Shown here: positions 55,679 through 64,000 of the stretch, in pieces | Layout: every line of letters starts with the position of its first letter | How positions within the stretch are numbered: position 1 is the first letter of the stretch | Assembly: GCF_014698825.1 (NCBI RefSeq) | Contig: NZ_JACJTT010000001.1 | Span: 62,001-126,000 of the forward strand | DNA from: Richelia sinica FACHB-800 | Lineage (GTDB): Bacteria > Cyanobacteriota > Cyanobacteriia > Cyanobacteriales > Nostocaceae | Direction of reading: 5' to 3' | DNA: 64,000 bases | Notes under the pieces: model-generated | Told to the model about the DNA's origin: nothing | The model's input: the letters and a program-made list of their open reading frames with translations, nothing else | Database searches by the model: none | Position numbers and translations under genes: made by a program

Positions 55679-56920
55679 TTAATTCCAAGTAGGATTGTAA
55701 TCAAATAACCATTTAAACTGCTGGTCAGCTAACCAGGTAGGCGTTAATTGATAAATCAAATTACGGAAGAGACAGCCTATATTGGAGTCAGTTTGTGCTA
55801 ATGAACCTACTGACCGAGAAACATTCAAAACTTTAGTAACTCTGGGATGGCGATCGCTTTCAAATTGACGCAACACTGATGAAACTTGCTCTTGACTGGT
55901 TACAGTTGCTAATAATTTAGCTAATTCAAAAGCATCTTCTATAGCCATACAACCTCCTTGTCCAAGAGTAGGTTGAACTGGGTGGGCCGCATCTCCAATT
56001 AATGTCACCCGACCTTTTCCCCAGGTGTGACCTAGTGATTCCCGGTCAAAAATATCGTCTCGATAAATACTCTTAGGGTCTAAAGCAGCGATGATGCTGG
56101 GTACAGGTTCACCATAGGCAGAAAAAATTGTTTGCAATGCAGCTAAAGGCCCTCCCACAGATTCATCATTTTCACCCGGTTGACTATTGGTGAAACCGTA
56201 GAAAGAAAATTTTCCTCCTCCCACATGAAAATAGCCAAAACGATTACCTTTTCCCCACAATTCCATCCAACTGTATTCTGGATTTAAAGGCAGATTAGCA
56301 CCATCAAAAGATCCCCTCCAACAGCACATACCGCTATAAATTGGATCTTCTAAACGTTCTTGACCATGCAAAGATGCCCTAACTTTGGAATAAATACCAT
56401 CAGCACCGACTAAAATATCCCCCGTTGTGGTGGTGCCATCTTGGAAATAAACTTTGATGCCATGATCAGTTGCTTGAAAACTTTGGAATGCTAACCCAGT
56501 TTTGACCGTTGATGGTGGCAAAGCGTTATATAAAATCTGTTGAATTTGCGATCGCATCAAACATACTCCCAAGTCTGTTTCACCTACAAACTCTGGAGAG
56601 TTGATATATAAAGGTTTTGCTTGGTGATTAAAAAACCCACCAGTTAAGATTTTGCCCCCGTATTTATAGAATTCCTCGTAAATCTTGCCATTTGCCAGCA
56701 ACTTATAAACCTTCATGGCATTGCGTTGAATAAATATGCCACCAGGTCCCCCCAGCATCGTCTCCAGGTCACGTTTCTCGTATAACTCAACTTCTAAGCC
56801 AATATCCAGACAGGCCAAGGCTAAAGTTAAACCACCAATTCCACCACCAATGATAATTACTTTAGATACTGAAGAATTGATGGTTTTGCTGATTGTTTCC
56901 ATTCGTGACTCCATTGACAA
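55679..56920 (-). CDS. FAD-dependent monooxygenase, 413 aa
   Basis: Class A flavin hydroxylase fold: the dinucleotide motif GGGIGGLTLALACLDIGLEVELYEKR (about 24-49), the DG motif DILVGADGIYSKVRASL (about 168-184) and the GD motif RVTLIGDAAHPVQPTLGQGGCMAIEDA (about 305-331). Zeaxanthin epoxidase and salicylate-hydroxylase-type enzymes share this fold; the substrate cannot be read from sequence. No membrane segment. It is monocistronic on the minus strand. Confidence 0.88.
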   Translation of the reverse strand: MSMESRMETISKTINSSVSKVIIIGGGIGGLTLALACLDIGLEVELYEKRDLETMLGGPGGIFIQRNAMKVYKLLANGKIYEEFYKYGGKILTGGFFNHQAKPLYINSPEFVGETDLGVCLMRSQIQQILYNALPPSTVKTGLAFQSFQATDHGIKVYFQDGTTTTGDILVGADGIYSKVRASLHGQERLEDPIYSGMCCWRGSFDGANLPLNPEYSWMELWGKGNRFGYFHVGGGKFSFYGFTNSQPGENDESVGGPLAALQTIFSAYGEPVPSIIAALDPKSIYRDDIFDRESLGHTWGKGRVTLIGDAAHPVQPTLGQGGCMAIEDAFELAKLLATVTSQEQVSSVLRQFESDRHPRVTKVLNVSRSVGSLAQTDSNIGCLFRNLIYQLTPTWLADQQFKWLFDYNPTWN

Positions 56921-57093
56921 AAGATATTCAGACCCTGGTGGGAAATAGTTGAGGAGGCGATCACTTGACGGTAAGAATTAATGCTAAAACTACATTTTAC
57001 CTAAATTACCAATGCTGCATTCCCTCAGCCTAGAAACATACTGTCCCAGCCACGTTTTAAAATGCCTGATATTGCTCGTAAATTCTCTGTCCC

Positions 57094-57540
57094 ATGCTGA
57101 CGCTGACACAACGTAACCTACCTAACCCCAATACTTTAGTCACCCTGTCTTTACATTTAACTGCGGAAGAACGCACCCGCAGTCGTCACCGATTTACCAC
57201 AGAAGATGGCATAGAGGTATGTTTACGTTTGCCTAGAGGTACAGTTTTAAACAATGGTGATATTTTGACAGATGATGAACACAGCAGTTTAATCAGAATA
57301 ATCGCTAAACCTGAACCTGTATACACAGTTGTGGCTGAGTCGCCATTATTACTCATCAGGGCAGCTTATCATTTAGGAAATCGCCATGTCCCTGTAGAGG
57401 TGACACCAAATTATTTACGCTTGTCACCAGACCCTGTATTAAAAACCATGTTGATACAACTAGGTTTAAGGATTTATGAGGAAGTTGTCCCTTTTCAACC
57501 AGAGTTAGGTGCCTATGGAAACCACCATCACTCTCACTGA
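57094..57540 (+). CDS. ureE: Urease accessory protein UreE
   Basis: UreE is the nickel carrier for urease assembly. The 148-residue protein has the N-terminal domain ([36 protein letters not shown]) and the metal-binding C-terminal domain ([21 protein letters not shown]). It ends in a short His tail (GNHHHSH). GNRH(V/M) holds the conserved nickel-site histidine. It overlaps ureF by 26 bp. The structural urease genes ureABC are not in the window. Confidence 0.95.
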   Translation: MLTLTQRNLPNPNTLVTLSLHLTAEERTRSRHRFTTEDGIEVCLRLPRGTVLNNGDILTDDEHSSLIRIIAKPEPVYTVVAESPLLLIRAAYHLGNRHVPVEVTPNYLRLSPDPVLKTMLIQLGLRIYEEVVPFQPELGAYGNHHHSH

Positions 57541-58207
57541 TTACCATTTTCTGTCCATTCTTCAATTGGCTAGTCCGGCTTTACCTGTGGGGGCCTATAG
57601 TTATTCGGAAGGGTTAGAAACATTGGTAGAAAATGGCACTATTAGCTGTTGCCAATCCCTGGAACAATGGATAACGGCTGAGTTGCGGTATGGTTCTATG
57701 AGGTTAGATGCAGCCATGATGGCAAGAAGCGTGGCAGCAGCGACCAGAGGTGATATAGCAGCTTTACGTCAACATAATTTGTGGTTATCAGCTGTGAGAG
57801 ATACAGAGGAGTTGCGGAATTCTAGCTGGCAAATGGGGCGATCGCTCAAGCAATTATTAGGTAAACTCCAACCTGATACCTTACCATTAGCTGAAGCTGT
57901 CGGAAATCCCTGTAATTATGCGATCGCTTTTGGTATTGCCAGTGCCCATTGGCAAATTCAGCCTCAAACTGCATTATTAGCTTATCTCCATAGTTGGGCC
58001 ACGAATTTAATTACCGCAGGTGTGAAACTCATTCCCCTGGGTCAAACTGCTGGACAAGAACTATTATTAAGCTTACAAACCTTATTTAGTAATACATCCC
58101 AGGAAATTCTCAATTTAGACGATGATCAACTGGGTTGTTGTAGTTGGGGTTTATCTTTAGCTAGTATGCAGCACGAAACTCAATATACAAGGTTGTTCCG
58201 CAGTTAA
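57515..58207 (+). CDS. ureF: Urease accessory protein UreF
   Basis: UreF, with UreH/D and UreG, activates urease and acts as a GTPase-regulating subunit. The family core is visible in [26 protein letters not shown] (about 13-38), then [17 protein letters not shown] and [16 protein letters not shown]. Length 230 is normal. GTG at 57509 is in frame, but ATG 57515 is the better start. Overlap with ureE suggests coupled translation. Confidence 0.96.
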   Translation: METTITLTDYHFLSILQLASPALPVGAYSYSEGLETLVENGTISCCQSLEQWITAELRYGSMRLDAAMMARSVAAATRGDIAALRQHNLWLSAVRDTEELRNSSWQMGRSLKQLLGKLQPDTLPLAEAVGNPCNYAIAFGIASAHWQIQPQTALLAYLHSWATNLITAGVKLIPLGQTAGQELLLSLQTLFSNTSQEILNLDDDQLGCCSWGLSLASMQHETQYTRLFRS

Positions 58208-58284
58208 AAAAATGGGAAAATTACAACCTATCAACAGTAGAGATTGTAATTTTTTAATTCTTTATTTTTTATTTTGTATTGACT

Positions 58285-58878
58285 ATGACTGCATTTAGAG
58301 TTGGGGTGGCTGGCCCAGTGGGTTCAGGAAAAACTGCTTTAGTCGATGCTTTATGTAAAGCTTTGCGTCAACAATATAAATTAGCAGTAGTCACCAATGA
58401 TATATACACTCAAGAAGATGCCCAGTTTTTGGTGCGTTCTCAAGCCTTGTCTAGCGATCGCATTGTGGGTGTAGAAACTGGTGGTTGTCCCCACACAGCC
58501 ATCCGGGAAGATGCTTCTATGAATTTAGCCGCAATTGAACAATTAGAAGAAAAATTTACAGATTTAGATTTGGTCTTTCTAGAAAGTGGTGGTGATAATT
58601 TAGCAGCTACTTTCAGTCCTGAATTAGTTGATTTGACACTTTATGTGATTGATGTAGCTGCTGGTGATAAAATTCCCCGCAAAGGTGGCCCTGGTATTAC
58701 TAAATCCGATTTATTAGTAATTAATAAAACCGATTTAGCGCCCTATGTAGGTGCTAGTTTAGAAGTCATGGAACGGGATGCGAAAAAAATGCGCGGTGAT
58801 AAACCATTTATTTTTACTAATTTAAAAACTCAAGCAGGTTTAGCAGAGGTAATTAACTTTATCAACTCCTATATCTAG
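58285..58878 (+). CDS. ureG: Urease accessory GTPase UreG
   Basis: UreG is the GTPase that drives nickel delivery to urease. The P-loop [15 protein letters not shown] (about residues 8-22), the nickel-binding [17 protein letters not shown] (CPH motif) and the [10 protein letters not shown] guanine motif are intact. Length 197 is typical. TTG 58279 precedes, but ATG 58285 (MTAFRVG) is the probable start. It follows ureF after 77 bp. Confidence 0.97.
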   Translation: MTAFRVGVAGPVGSGKTALVDALCKALRQQYKLAVVTNDIYTQEDAQFLVRSQALSSDRIVGVETGGCPHTAIREDASMNLAAIEQLEEKFTDLDLVFLESGGDNLAATFSPELVDLTLYVIDVAAGDKIPRKGGPGITKSDLLVINKTDLAPYVGASLEVMERDAKKMRGDKPFIFTNLKTQAGLAEVINFINSYI

Positions 58879-59021
58879 GATTCAAAATGTCAATAACTCT
58901 TGTGGGGTGGGCATCTTGACAGCCCTAATTATGCGATTTAAATGTGTAACAGCTTAAAACATTGAGTCTTGCTTTTCAGTTTTTACCTCATGGATTTGCA
59001 ATCTGCTGTAATTGCACAAGA

Positions 59022-59119
59022 TATAGCCGTAGACAAGGTAGTTAGAACATGAACTATAGCTAAAACTGAGATAACCAAAGGCTTTTAGCACTGTCACCTG
59101 TCACCTGTCACCTGCTATA
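59022..59119 (-). repeat. Dispersed MITE-like repeat, copy D
   Basis: Opposite orientation to copies A and B. It has perfect terminal inverted repeats AGATATAGC (59019-59027) and GCTATATCT (59114-59122). Three CACCTGT units are tandem at the right end (CTGTCACCTGTCACCTGTCACC). It shares GTAGACAAGG, GTTAGAACATGAACTATAGC and GGCTTTTAGCACTGTCACC with the other copies. It sits between convergent ureG and the VOC gene. Confidence 0.75.
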
Positions 59120-59137
59120 TCTAGTGAAAAACCAAAA

Positions 59138-59608
59138 TTATTTCATAAAATCAGCAAATATTTTTTGTAAATTCTCTGGATGAGTTGCTTCTAAATATTT
59201 AGATGCCATTTCTGGCGTTAAAAATTCAATCATGATTCTATTTTCAATCCAAAATTCAATCACATCAAACACAGAATCACGGTTGCAATATAAAACTTTC
59301 CAACCTTCTCGCTGACCAATTTCTTCTATTTTTTCTCGGCTTGTAGGTACAGAAACAGCCGCATGAGTCGCTACAAAGGGAGAAGATTTAATAGAATCGA
59401 CAAAATTACATTGTTCTTCGCCTTCACCAGGAACTAATTCTGTATTTAACGGATAAATTTCAATTCCTGTTCCATATTGATCTAGGGGAAGAACGATATA
59501 ACTACCAGGATGAGGAAAAAATGGAAAAGCCTTTCCGTCCATCACTTCAGCTAAAACTTGAGATACATGTTCAGGGTTGCCAGCAGCAATAGAAATATGG
59601 TGAATCAT
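59138..59608 (-). CDS. VOC-superfamily (glyoxalase-like) protein, 156 aa
   Basis: The N-terminal MIHHISIAAGNPEHVSQVLAEVMDG and the IEFWIENRIMIEFLTPEM end show the paired beta-alpha-beta-beta-beta pattern of VOC proteins. Metal-ligand positions may include His3/His4 and Glu near 140. The family covers glyoxalase I, dioxygenases and resistance proteins, and the substrate is not indicated. ATG at 59608. It is monocistronic, next to repeat copy D. Confidence 0.75.
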   Translation of the reverse strand: MIHHISIAAGNPEHVSQVLAEVMDGKAFPFFPHPGSYIVLPLDQYGTGIEIYPLNTELVPGEGEEQCNFVDSIKSSPFVATHAAVSVPTSREKIEEIGQREGWKVLYCNRDSVFDVIEFWIENRIMIEFLTPEMASKYLEATHPENLQKIFADFMK

Positions 59609-59718
59609 AGTAATGAGTTAATGCAAATTTTCTAGTGAGTTAGTCCCACTAAGTTAATCAGTCAAATATAAATGCTAGTTTTCCTAATTTATCTACGGCA
59701 CAAGTTAAAAAAATTTAC

Positions 59719-59757
59719 AAAAAAACCAACCTGTGCGGCCGGTTCAATTGCTGGTTA
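59719..59757 (-). terminator. Possible terminator downstream of rel
   Basis: On the minus strand, AACC...GGTTGGTT words with a GC-rich core (GGCCGC) run into seven T residues, about 190 bp beyond the rel stop. The stem is imperfect. The remainder of this 337-bp gap (59609-59945) shows no gene. Confidence 0.35.
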
Positions 59758-59945
59758 AGGATTTATGCTTCCAACACCAACATCTGCACCCATGAATTAG
59801 TTCATAGGTGGCAAATCTTTGGTTTAGTTGGATTTTCCGGGAATGAACACACAGAATCTATCAATTGCACAGAGTGAAATCCTCTCCCTCCAGACATAGA
59901 TCAATGGAAGGAAAGAATTATAGAAATAGAAATCAATTTTGTCAC

Positions 59946-62237
59946 CTACAGACTTTGGTTACCCACAGATTCCTCAATTTGTCCGACCCGTCGAATGTTG
60001 AGAATATCACTCATTTTTTTAATTTGTGTAAATACTTGCTCTAATTGGGAGCGATCGCGTATATCTATCCCTAAATCCATTAGTGCTGGTTGTCCAGAGG
60101 CTGTTTTCACTTGGGCATGGCGCACATTGATGCCTTGGTCGCTCAAGCGAGATAAAATATCTTTTAATACACCCACTCTATCTAGGGCTTCTATTTGAAT
60201 ATTCACAGGGTATGTATGGGGACGACTGGTATGTTCTGCCCCTGGATTCCACTTCACAGGCACTAGGCGATCGTACTCCACACTTTCCAAATTTTGACAA
60301 CCTTGACGATGAATAGAAATTCCCCTTCCCCTAGTCACCACACCAATAATTGCTTCTCCCGGAATTGGTGTACAACAACCTGCTAAGTGATAAACCAATC
60401 CTTCCACCCCAATAATTGGTGAATCAGAGGCACGGGAGGAATTGATATGACTGTCCCGTAAGGCTTTAGTAGAGGATGATTCTTTGGGTAATAGGGGTGT
60501 ATTGGTGGTCATTGGTTGCTGGGCTTTAATCACCTCTCGCCAGCGATTGAGAACCAAATTAAGGGTTACTTCTCCGTAACCTAAACCTGCGAGTAAATCT
60601 TCTACACTGTGGTAATTACATTTTTCTGCCACCGTGTGCATCGCTTCTGATTTCAGCAGGTTATCAAAGCCAGTTTTACCTAGTTCCTTTTCTAATAATT
60701 CTCTGCCACGGGCAACATTTTCTTCTCGGCGCGATCGCTTATACCATTGTTTAATTCTATATTTCGCTGTCGATGTTCTGACGAAATTTAACCAATCTAA
60801 GCTAGGATGGCTATTCTTTTGGGTGAGAATATCGACAATATCACCATTTTGCAGTCTAGTTGACAACGGCACTATCCGCCCATTTACCTTAGCCCCAGCA
60901 CAATGGTTACCGACTTCAGTATGAATGCGGTAAGCAAAATCTACACTGGTAGCACCAGGATTTAAAGATATAACATCTCCCTTAGGGGTGAAGACATAGA
61001 CATCATCTTCAAATAAATTGTCTTTAACACTATCAAGATATTCTTGCGCGTCCTTGAGGTCACTTTGCCATTCTAATAACTGCCGCAACCAAGTAAACTT
61101 TTCATCAGCTGCCGTTAAATGCCCAGTATTAGAACCGCCAGTTTCTTTATACTTCCAATGGGCAGCAATCCCATATTCCGCAATACGGTGCATTTCTAAG
61201 GTGCGAATTTGTACCTCTAGGGGACGGCCTGTCAAACCAATTACCCCAGTATGTAATGATTGGTAACGGTTAGGTTTGGGTAGTCCAATGTAGTCCTTAA
61301 ATCTACCAGGAATGGGGCGGAACGCATCATGGACTATGGCCAAGGCCCGGTAACATTCTTCATTAGTTTCGACGATTATTCGCAAGGCGGCCAAATCGTA
61401 AATTTCATGAAATTCTTTTTGCTGACGCAGCATTTTTTGATAAATGCTATACAGGTGCTTGGGTCTGCCACTAATTTCTAAGCATTTAATGCCTGCTTGT
61501 TGTAATCGTTCTCGTAAAATTTCTGTTGCTTTTTGTAATTTCTCTTCTCTAGCTGTTCGTTTTTCGGAAACGCATTGTTGCATGTGGCGAAATGCGTCCG
61601 GATCTAAATATTTAAAGGCTAAATCTTCTAATTCCCATTTAATCTGCCAAATTCCCAGGCGATTAGCTAAAGGTGCAAAGATATCTCGTGTTTCTTGGGC
61701 ACTGCGACGACGACTGGCTTCTGGTACATACTGAAGAGTCCGCATGTTATGTAAACGGTCTGCCAATTTCACCACAATCACGCGAATATCTTTGGCCATA
61801 GCCAAAAACATACGTCGGAAGTTTTCTGCTTGACCTTCTGTTTTACTTTTAAAGTTAATTTTTGACAGCTTAGTAACACCTTCTACTAACTGCCGCACCT
61901 CTTGCCCAAACCGGGTTTCTATCTCTTCAATTGTGACATCTGTATCTTCAACTACATCATGTAATAACCCAGCTGCTATCATAGCAGGACTGCCACCTAA
62001 ATCACGTAGCAATTCAGCTACCGCAACGGGATGAGCAATGTATGGTTCTCCTGATTTGCGATATTGACCTTCATGAAGTTCGTAAGCGAATTGGAATGCT
62101 CGACAAATCAAGTTGGAATCATGAAACGTTCGGTCATCGTCTGCTTCACCGCTATGGGCTGATGGTTCCCGCAAACAGTTATTTAACCATTCTGGGAGGA
62201 TAACATCAGTCGGGGATTCGATCGCTATGGTACTCAT
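59946..62237 (-). CDS. rel: Bifunctional (p)ppGpp synthetase/hydrolase Rel
   Basis: The enzyme makes and degrades the stringent-response alarmone (p)ppGpp. The 763-residue protein has the complete order: HD hydrolase domain with His93-Asp94 in LLHDVVEDTDV, synthetase domain (RPKHLYSIYQKM, RFKDYIGLPKPNRYQSLHT about 308-330), TGS (VYVFTPKGDVISLNPGATSVDFAY, about 412-435) and ACT (VNIQIEALDRVGVLKDILSRLSDQGINV, about 677-705). The RFKD motif is of the bifunctional RxKD type, so both activities are expected. The start ATG 62237 lies just after a repeat-rich leader. Confidence 0.97.
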   Translation of the reverse strand: MSTIAIESPTDVILPEWLNNCLREPSAHSGEADDDRTFHDSNLICRAFQFAYELHEGQYRKSGEPYIAHPVAVAELLRDLGGSPAMIAAGLLHDVVEDTDVTIEEIETRFGQEVRQLVEGVTKLSKINFKSKTEGQAENFRRMFLAMAKDIRVIVVKLADRLHNMRTLQYVPEASRRRSAQETRDIFAPLANRLGIWQIKWELEDLAFKYLDPDAFRHMQQCVSEKRTAREEKLQKATEILRERLQQAGIKCLEISGRPKHLYSIYQKMLRQQKEFHEIYDLAALRIIVETNEECYRALAIVHDAFRPIPGRFKDYIGLPKPNRYQSLHTGVIGLTGRPLEVQIRTLEMHRIAEYGIAAHWKYKETGGSNTGHLTAADEKFTWLRQLLEWQSDLKDAQEYLDSVKDNLFEDDVYVFTPKGDVISLNPGATSVDFAYRIHTEVGNHCAGAKVNGRIVPLSTRLQNGDIVDILTQKNSHPSLDWLNFVRTSTAKYRIKQWYKRSRREENVARGRELLEKELGKTGFDNLLKSEAMHTVAEKCNYHSVEDLLAGLGYGEVTLNLVLNRWREVIKAQQPMTTNTPLLPKESSSTKALRDSHINSSRASDSPIIGVEGLVYHLAGCCTPIPGEAIIGVVTRGRGISIHRQGCQNLESVEYDRLVPVKWNPGAEHTSRPHTYPVNIQIEALDRVGVLKDILSRLSDQGINVRHAQVKTASGQPALMDLGIDIRDRSQLEQVFTQIKKMSDILNIRRVGQIEESVGNQSL

Positions 62238-62523
62238 ACAGTGGAAGAATTATTCGGTGGATAACTGAGAGATGAACAGAAGCGACAGCATTGCCATCTA
62301 AAGATGCTGTAGCCAAAAAGCAGTGGGAAGAATAATTGGTGGATGATGTCAGTTTGATTTGTCGGCTCATCCATTGTGTTTTGTCTATCACATACAAAGA
62401 ACAAACTGATGGCAAATGAAGCCTCAAATCATCTTTTGAGGCTTGTGGTTGTTATAAGATGCTTAAAAGTTCTATTGTATAAGAAAATTTTCTTGACATT
62501 AATACTATCTTAACTAGCACCTG
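62238..62523. promoter_or_regulatory. Divergent leader of rel and the PatD-like gene, with direct repeats and a hairpin
   Basis: About 31 nt (CAGTGGAAGAATTATTCGGTGG..., 62239-62269) recur nearly exactly at 62321-62352 (CAGTGGGAAGAATAATTGGTGG...), so the rel leader is duplicated with an 82-bp shift. A strong hairpin AAGCCTCAAA-N6-TTTGAGGCTT lies at 62419-62444. No U-tract follows on the plus strand. The divergent promoters must lie around here. Confidence 0.55.
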
Positions 62524-62874
62524 ATGTCTCTAAATCGTGATAAATATCAGGAAATGGCAACATTTCTCGACCAGATACAAAGTGGTGTATCCTTAGGGGA
62601 ATCAGATACAAATATACTACGTCAACAGTTAATTTCACTGCAACGCTTATTTATAGAACAGATTGTCTCTGTAGCTGATGTCAGTTCACGGGAGCAGTCC
62701 TATCGAACGGAAATTAGTAAGCAGTTGCGGTTATTGGAAATCGATGTGACGTTTTTTCAGGGTGCTAGACAGTCGGTAACTGCAAAGAATAGACTAAAAA
62801 TCATCAGCGATCGCTTGACTACTCTCTCGCAATACTGTCGTGCCATCCTAGAAATAGATGAAGAACAATGTTAA
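62524..62874 (+). CDS. PatD-like protein (heterocyst frequency), 116 aa
   Basis: The soluble, helical protein opens SLNRDKYQEMATFLDQI and has SYRTEISKQLRLLEIDVTFFQGARQS and the end of the form RLKIISDRLTTLSQYCRAIL. This resembles my recollection of PatD, a small factor in Anabaena that lowers heterocyst frequency. The resemblance is from memory only and could be to a paralogue. No signal or membrane segment; coiled-coil-like. ATG at 62524. It diverges from rel. Confidence 0.55.
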   Translation: MSLNRDKYQEMATFLDQIQSGVSLGESDTNILRQQLISLQRLFIEQIVSVADVSSREQSYRTEISKQLRLLEIDVTFFQGARQSVTAKNRLKIISDRLTTLSQYCRAILEIDEEQC

Positions 62875-63245
62875 TCTTTTCCTCCTGCTCAAGTCTGTTC
62901 CTATCATTCCATTATCTCACCTTTGATTTCAGTGGGTGGACGCTTAGATAACAAGTCTCAACTAACTTTTCCCATTTTTTTCTGGTTCGACGACGCAGAT
63001 GGAAATCATCCTTATCTTTGTCTAGGGAGATTACCAACCAAACTCATCCCTACTATTTGACTTAAGGTATAGATGAAAATCCCAGATAAATGCACTGTAC
63101 TATCACCTTATATTTATCTTCATCCTTCACCAAAGTTTTAAATATTATGTCAACAAATTTACATATAAATTTAGTAGAATTTATCCTGAGATAAAGACGT
63201 AATAATTCCATACTAAATTTAGTTAGCGATGTTTCATTAATTTAT
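62875..63245. other. Intergenic gap before the truncated sensor gene
   Basis: About 370 bp of AT-rich DNA with no open frame of note, no hairpin with a U-tract and no repeat. It probably contains the promoter of the sensor protein. Confidence 0.4.
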
Positions 63246-64000
63246 ATGCCAATAACCTTTATATCGCGCTTGGGAATAAGTCAGAGAATTACCTACGGTT
63301 ATATTTTATCTCTATTTTTAGCGGTTTTTGGCATTCTGGCTGGCTTTGGCATCAGTCGTCAATATCAACAGCAAGTGATTAGCAGAGAAAAGCATGTACG
63401 CAAAGAATTAGAATTGCTGTATCGACTGCAAAGCAGCGTCCTGCGAGCAAGGAATCAAGAACAACAATTAGTTCCTTTGATATCTCAGCCTAATGAATAC
63501 AAGAAAGAATATTCTCAATTAATCCACTACAAACAAGAAGTTGAACAAAATTGGCAAAATCTTGAGGCATTTACTCAACAAAAAGATGACTGGGAAGGAG
63601 ATGTACACCATCAGGAAATGCCAAAACTACTTCAGGAATTCCAGAATGTTCCTAATCTTTATTTTCAGCAATTAGAAGAGAAGCTAGCAACTATGCGTTC
63701 CCTGGATATTAGTTCACCCCAAGGGAAGCAACAAGCTGAACAAATTTTACTGGTATTTAGTCAGAGTCAAGCCGCAAAAAATTTTAATAATATATCTAAT
63801 GAATTAGCAGAATTAATCGAAAAGTCATATGAAGAATATAGTTTTTCAGAAAAATCATTAAATCAAAGCAATGAAATCTCTGGCAAGATTTTAGCCTATA
63901 GCATTATTTTTTCTATTATTATATCTATTAATTTAGCAATTTTAACCAGTCGCGCTATTTCCCAACCCATCCAAATGTTAACGAGGATAGCGCGTCAATC
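63246..64000 (+). CDS. Membrane sensor protein, 5' part (probably histidine kinase), cut by window end
   Basis: The first 251 codons are visible. TM1 (about residues 14-35, ITYGYILSLFLAVFGILAGFG) is followed by a long, helical, glutamine-rich periplasmic region (about 40-210). TM2 (about 212-236, ILAYSIIFSIIISINLAIL) leads to what looks like the start of a HAMP domain (SRAISQPIQMLTRIA). This is the standard N-terminus of a sensor histidine kinase or chemoreceptor-type protein. The catalytic domain lies beyond the window, so the output type is inferred. ATG at 63246. Confidence 0.75.
   Translation, partial: MPITFISRLGISQRITYGYILSLFLAVFGILAGFGISRQYQQQVISREKHVRKELELLYRLQSSVLRARNQEQQLVPLISQPNEYKKEYSQLIHYKQEVEQNWQNLEAFTQQKDDWEGDVHHQEMPKLLQEFQNVPNLYFQQLEEKLATMRSLDISSPQGKQQAEQILLVFSQSQAAKNFNNISNELAELIEKSYEEYSFSEKSLNQSNEISGKILAYSIIFSIIISINLAILTSRAISQPIQMLTRIARQ

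Noticed and set aside
57094-58878. Complete urease operon
   Set aside because: Only the accessory genes ureEFG are here; ureABC and ureD are absent from the window.
59019-59122. Inverted ends of repeat D as a terminator of ureG
   Set aside because: No U-tract follows and the same sequence recurs at three other loci; it is a mobile repeat.

Overview
The window is chromosomal DNA of a filamentous, probably heterocyst-forming cyanobacterium of the Nostocales (Nostoc/Anabaena-like). Evidence: photosynthesis and thylakoid NDH genes (psbEFLJ, psaI, ycf48, rubA, ndhCKJ, petF), the circadian kinase SasA, biliverdin reductase, many copies of the cyanobacterial HIP1 octamer GCGATCGC, short dispersed intergenic repeats, cyanobacterium-only families (CRR7, DUF2854, DUF3493, low-complexity-tail membrane protein) and a protein resembling the heterocyst-frequency factor PatD. 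No phage, plasmid, IS transposase, CRISPR array or rRNA operon was seen. It reads as core genome with a scatter of MITE-like repeats.

Layout. 0.2-4 kb: a divergent sigma-70-like protein, a TPR protein and two conserved hypotheticals. 4-13.3 kb: signalling genes (orphan histidine kinase, single-domain response regulator, receiver-GGDEF diguanylate cyclase, SasA), polyphosphate kinase, and small cyanobacterial proteins (CRR7, DUF2854). 13.4-23.2 kb: exported or cell-surface proteins (SLH lipoprotein, SLH/DUF1565 beta-helix protein, two PEP-CTERM proteins of which one is a GDSL hydrolase), an M42 peptidase, tRNA-Thr(CGU) and a DUF3493 protein. 23.4-30.6 kb: the translation/transcription operon rimP-nusA-ylxR-infB on the minus strand, followed by a membrane protein. 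A strong intrinsic-terminator hairpin lies just before rimP and suggests attenuation.

30.6-38 kb: a 9-nt tandem repeat, a large membrane protein, a peptidoglycan-binding protein with Pro-Thr repeats, an unlisted 51-residue membrane protein, a pentapeptide-repeat membrane protein, methionine aminopeptidase, biliverdin reductase and ferredoxin I. 38-45.8 kb: a SpoIID/LytB protein, a sulfiredoxin-DpsA oxidative-stress pair, an HTH/GrpE-like fusion, a STAS protein converging on a receiver-SpoIIE phosphatase, a DUF1350 hydrolase and two unknown membrane proteins. 46-50.7 kb: the photosynthetic cluster ndhCKJ, then rubA-ycf48-psbEFLJ on the plus strand, with psaI converging on psbJ across a shared terminator. 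50.7-57 kb: a large unknown protein, an O-antigen-ligase-like protein, a YaaW-like protein and an FAD monooxygenase. 57-64 kb: ureEFG, a VOC protein, bifunctional Rel, a PatD-like protein and the start of a membrane sensor protein cut by the window edge.

The least explained items are the 51-aa membrane protein, the orphan hairpin/terminator at 21.4 kb that may end an unannotated RNA, the rimP leader attenuator, the four-copy TATAGC-ended repeat (one copy supplies a false N-terminus to CRR7), and the HTH/GrpE-like fusion. I did not find a clearly novel multi-gene system.
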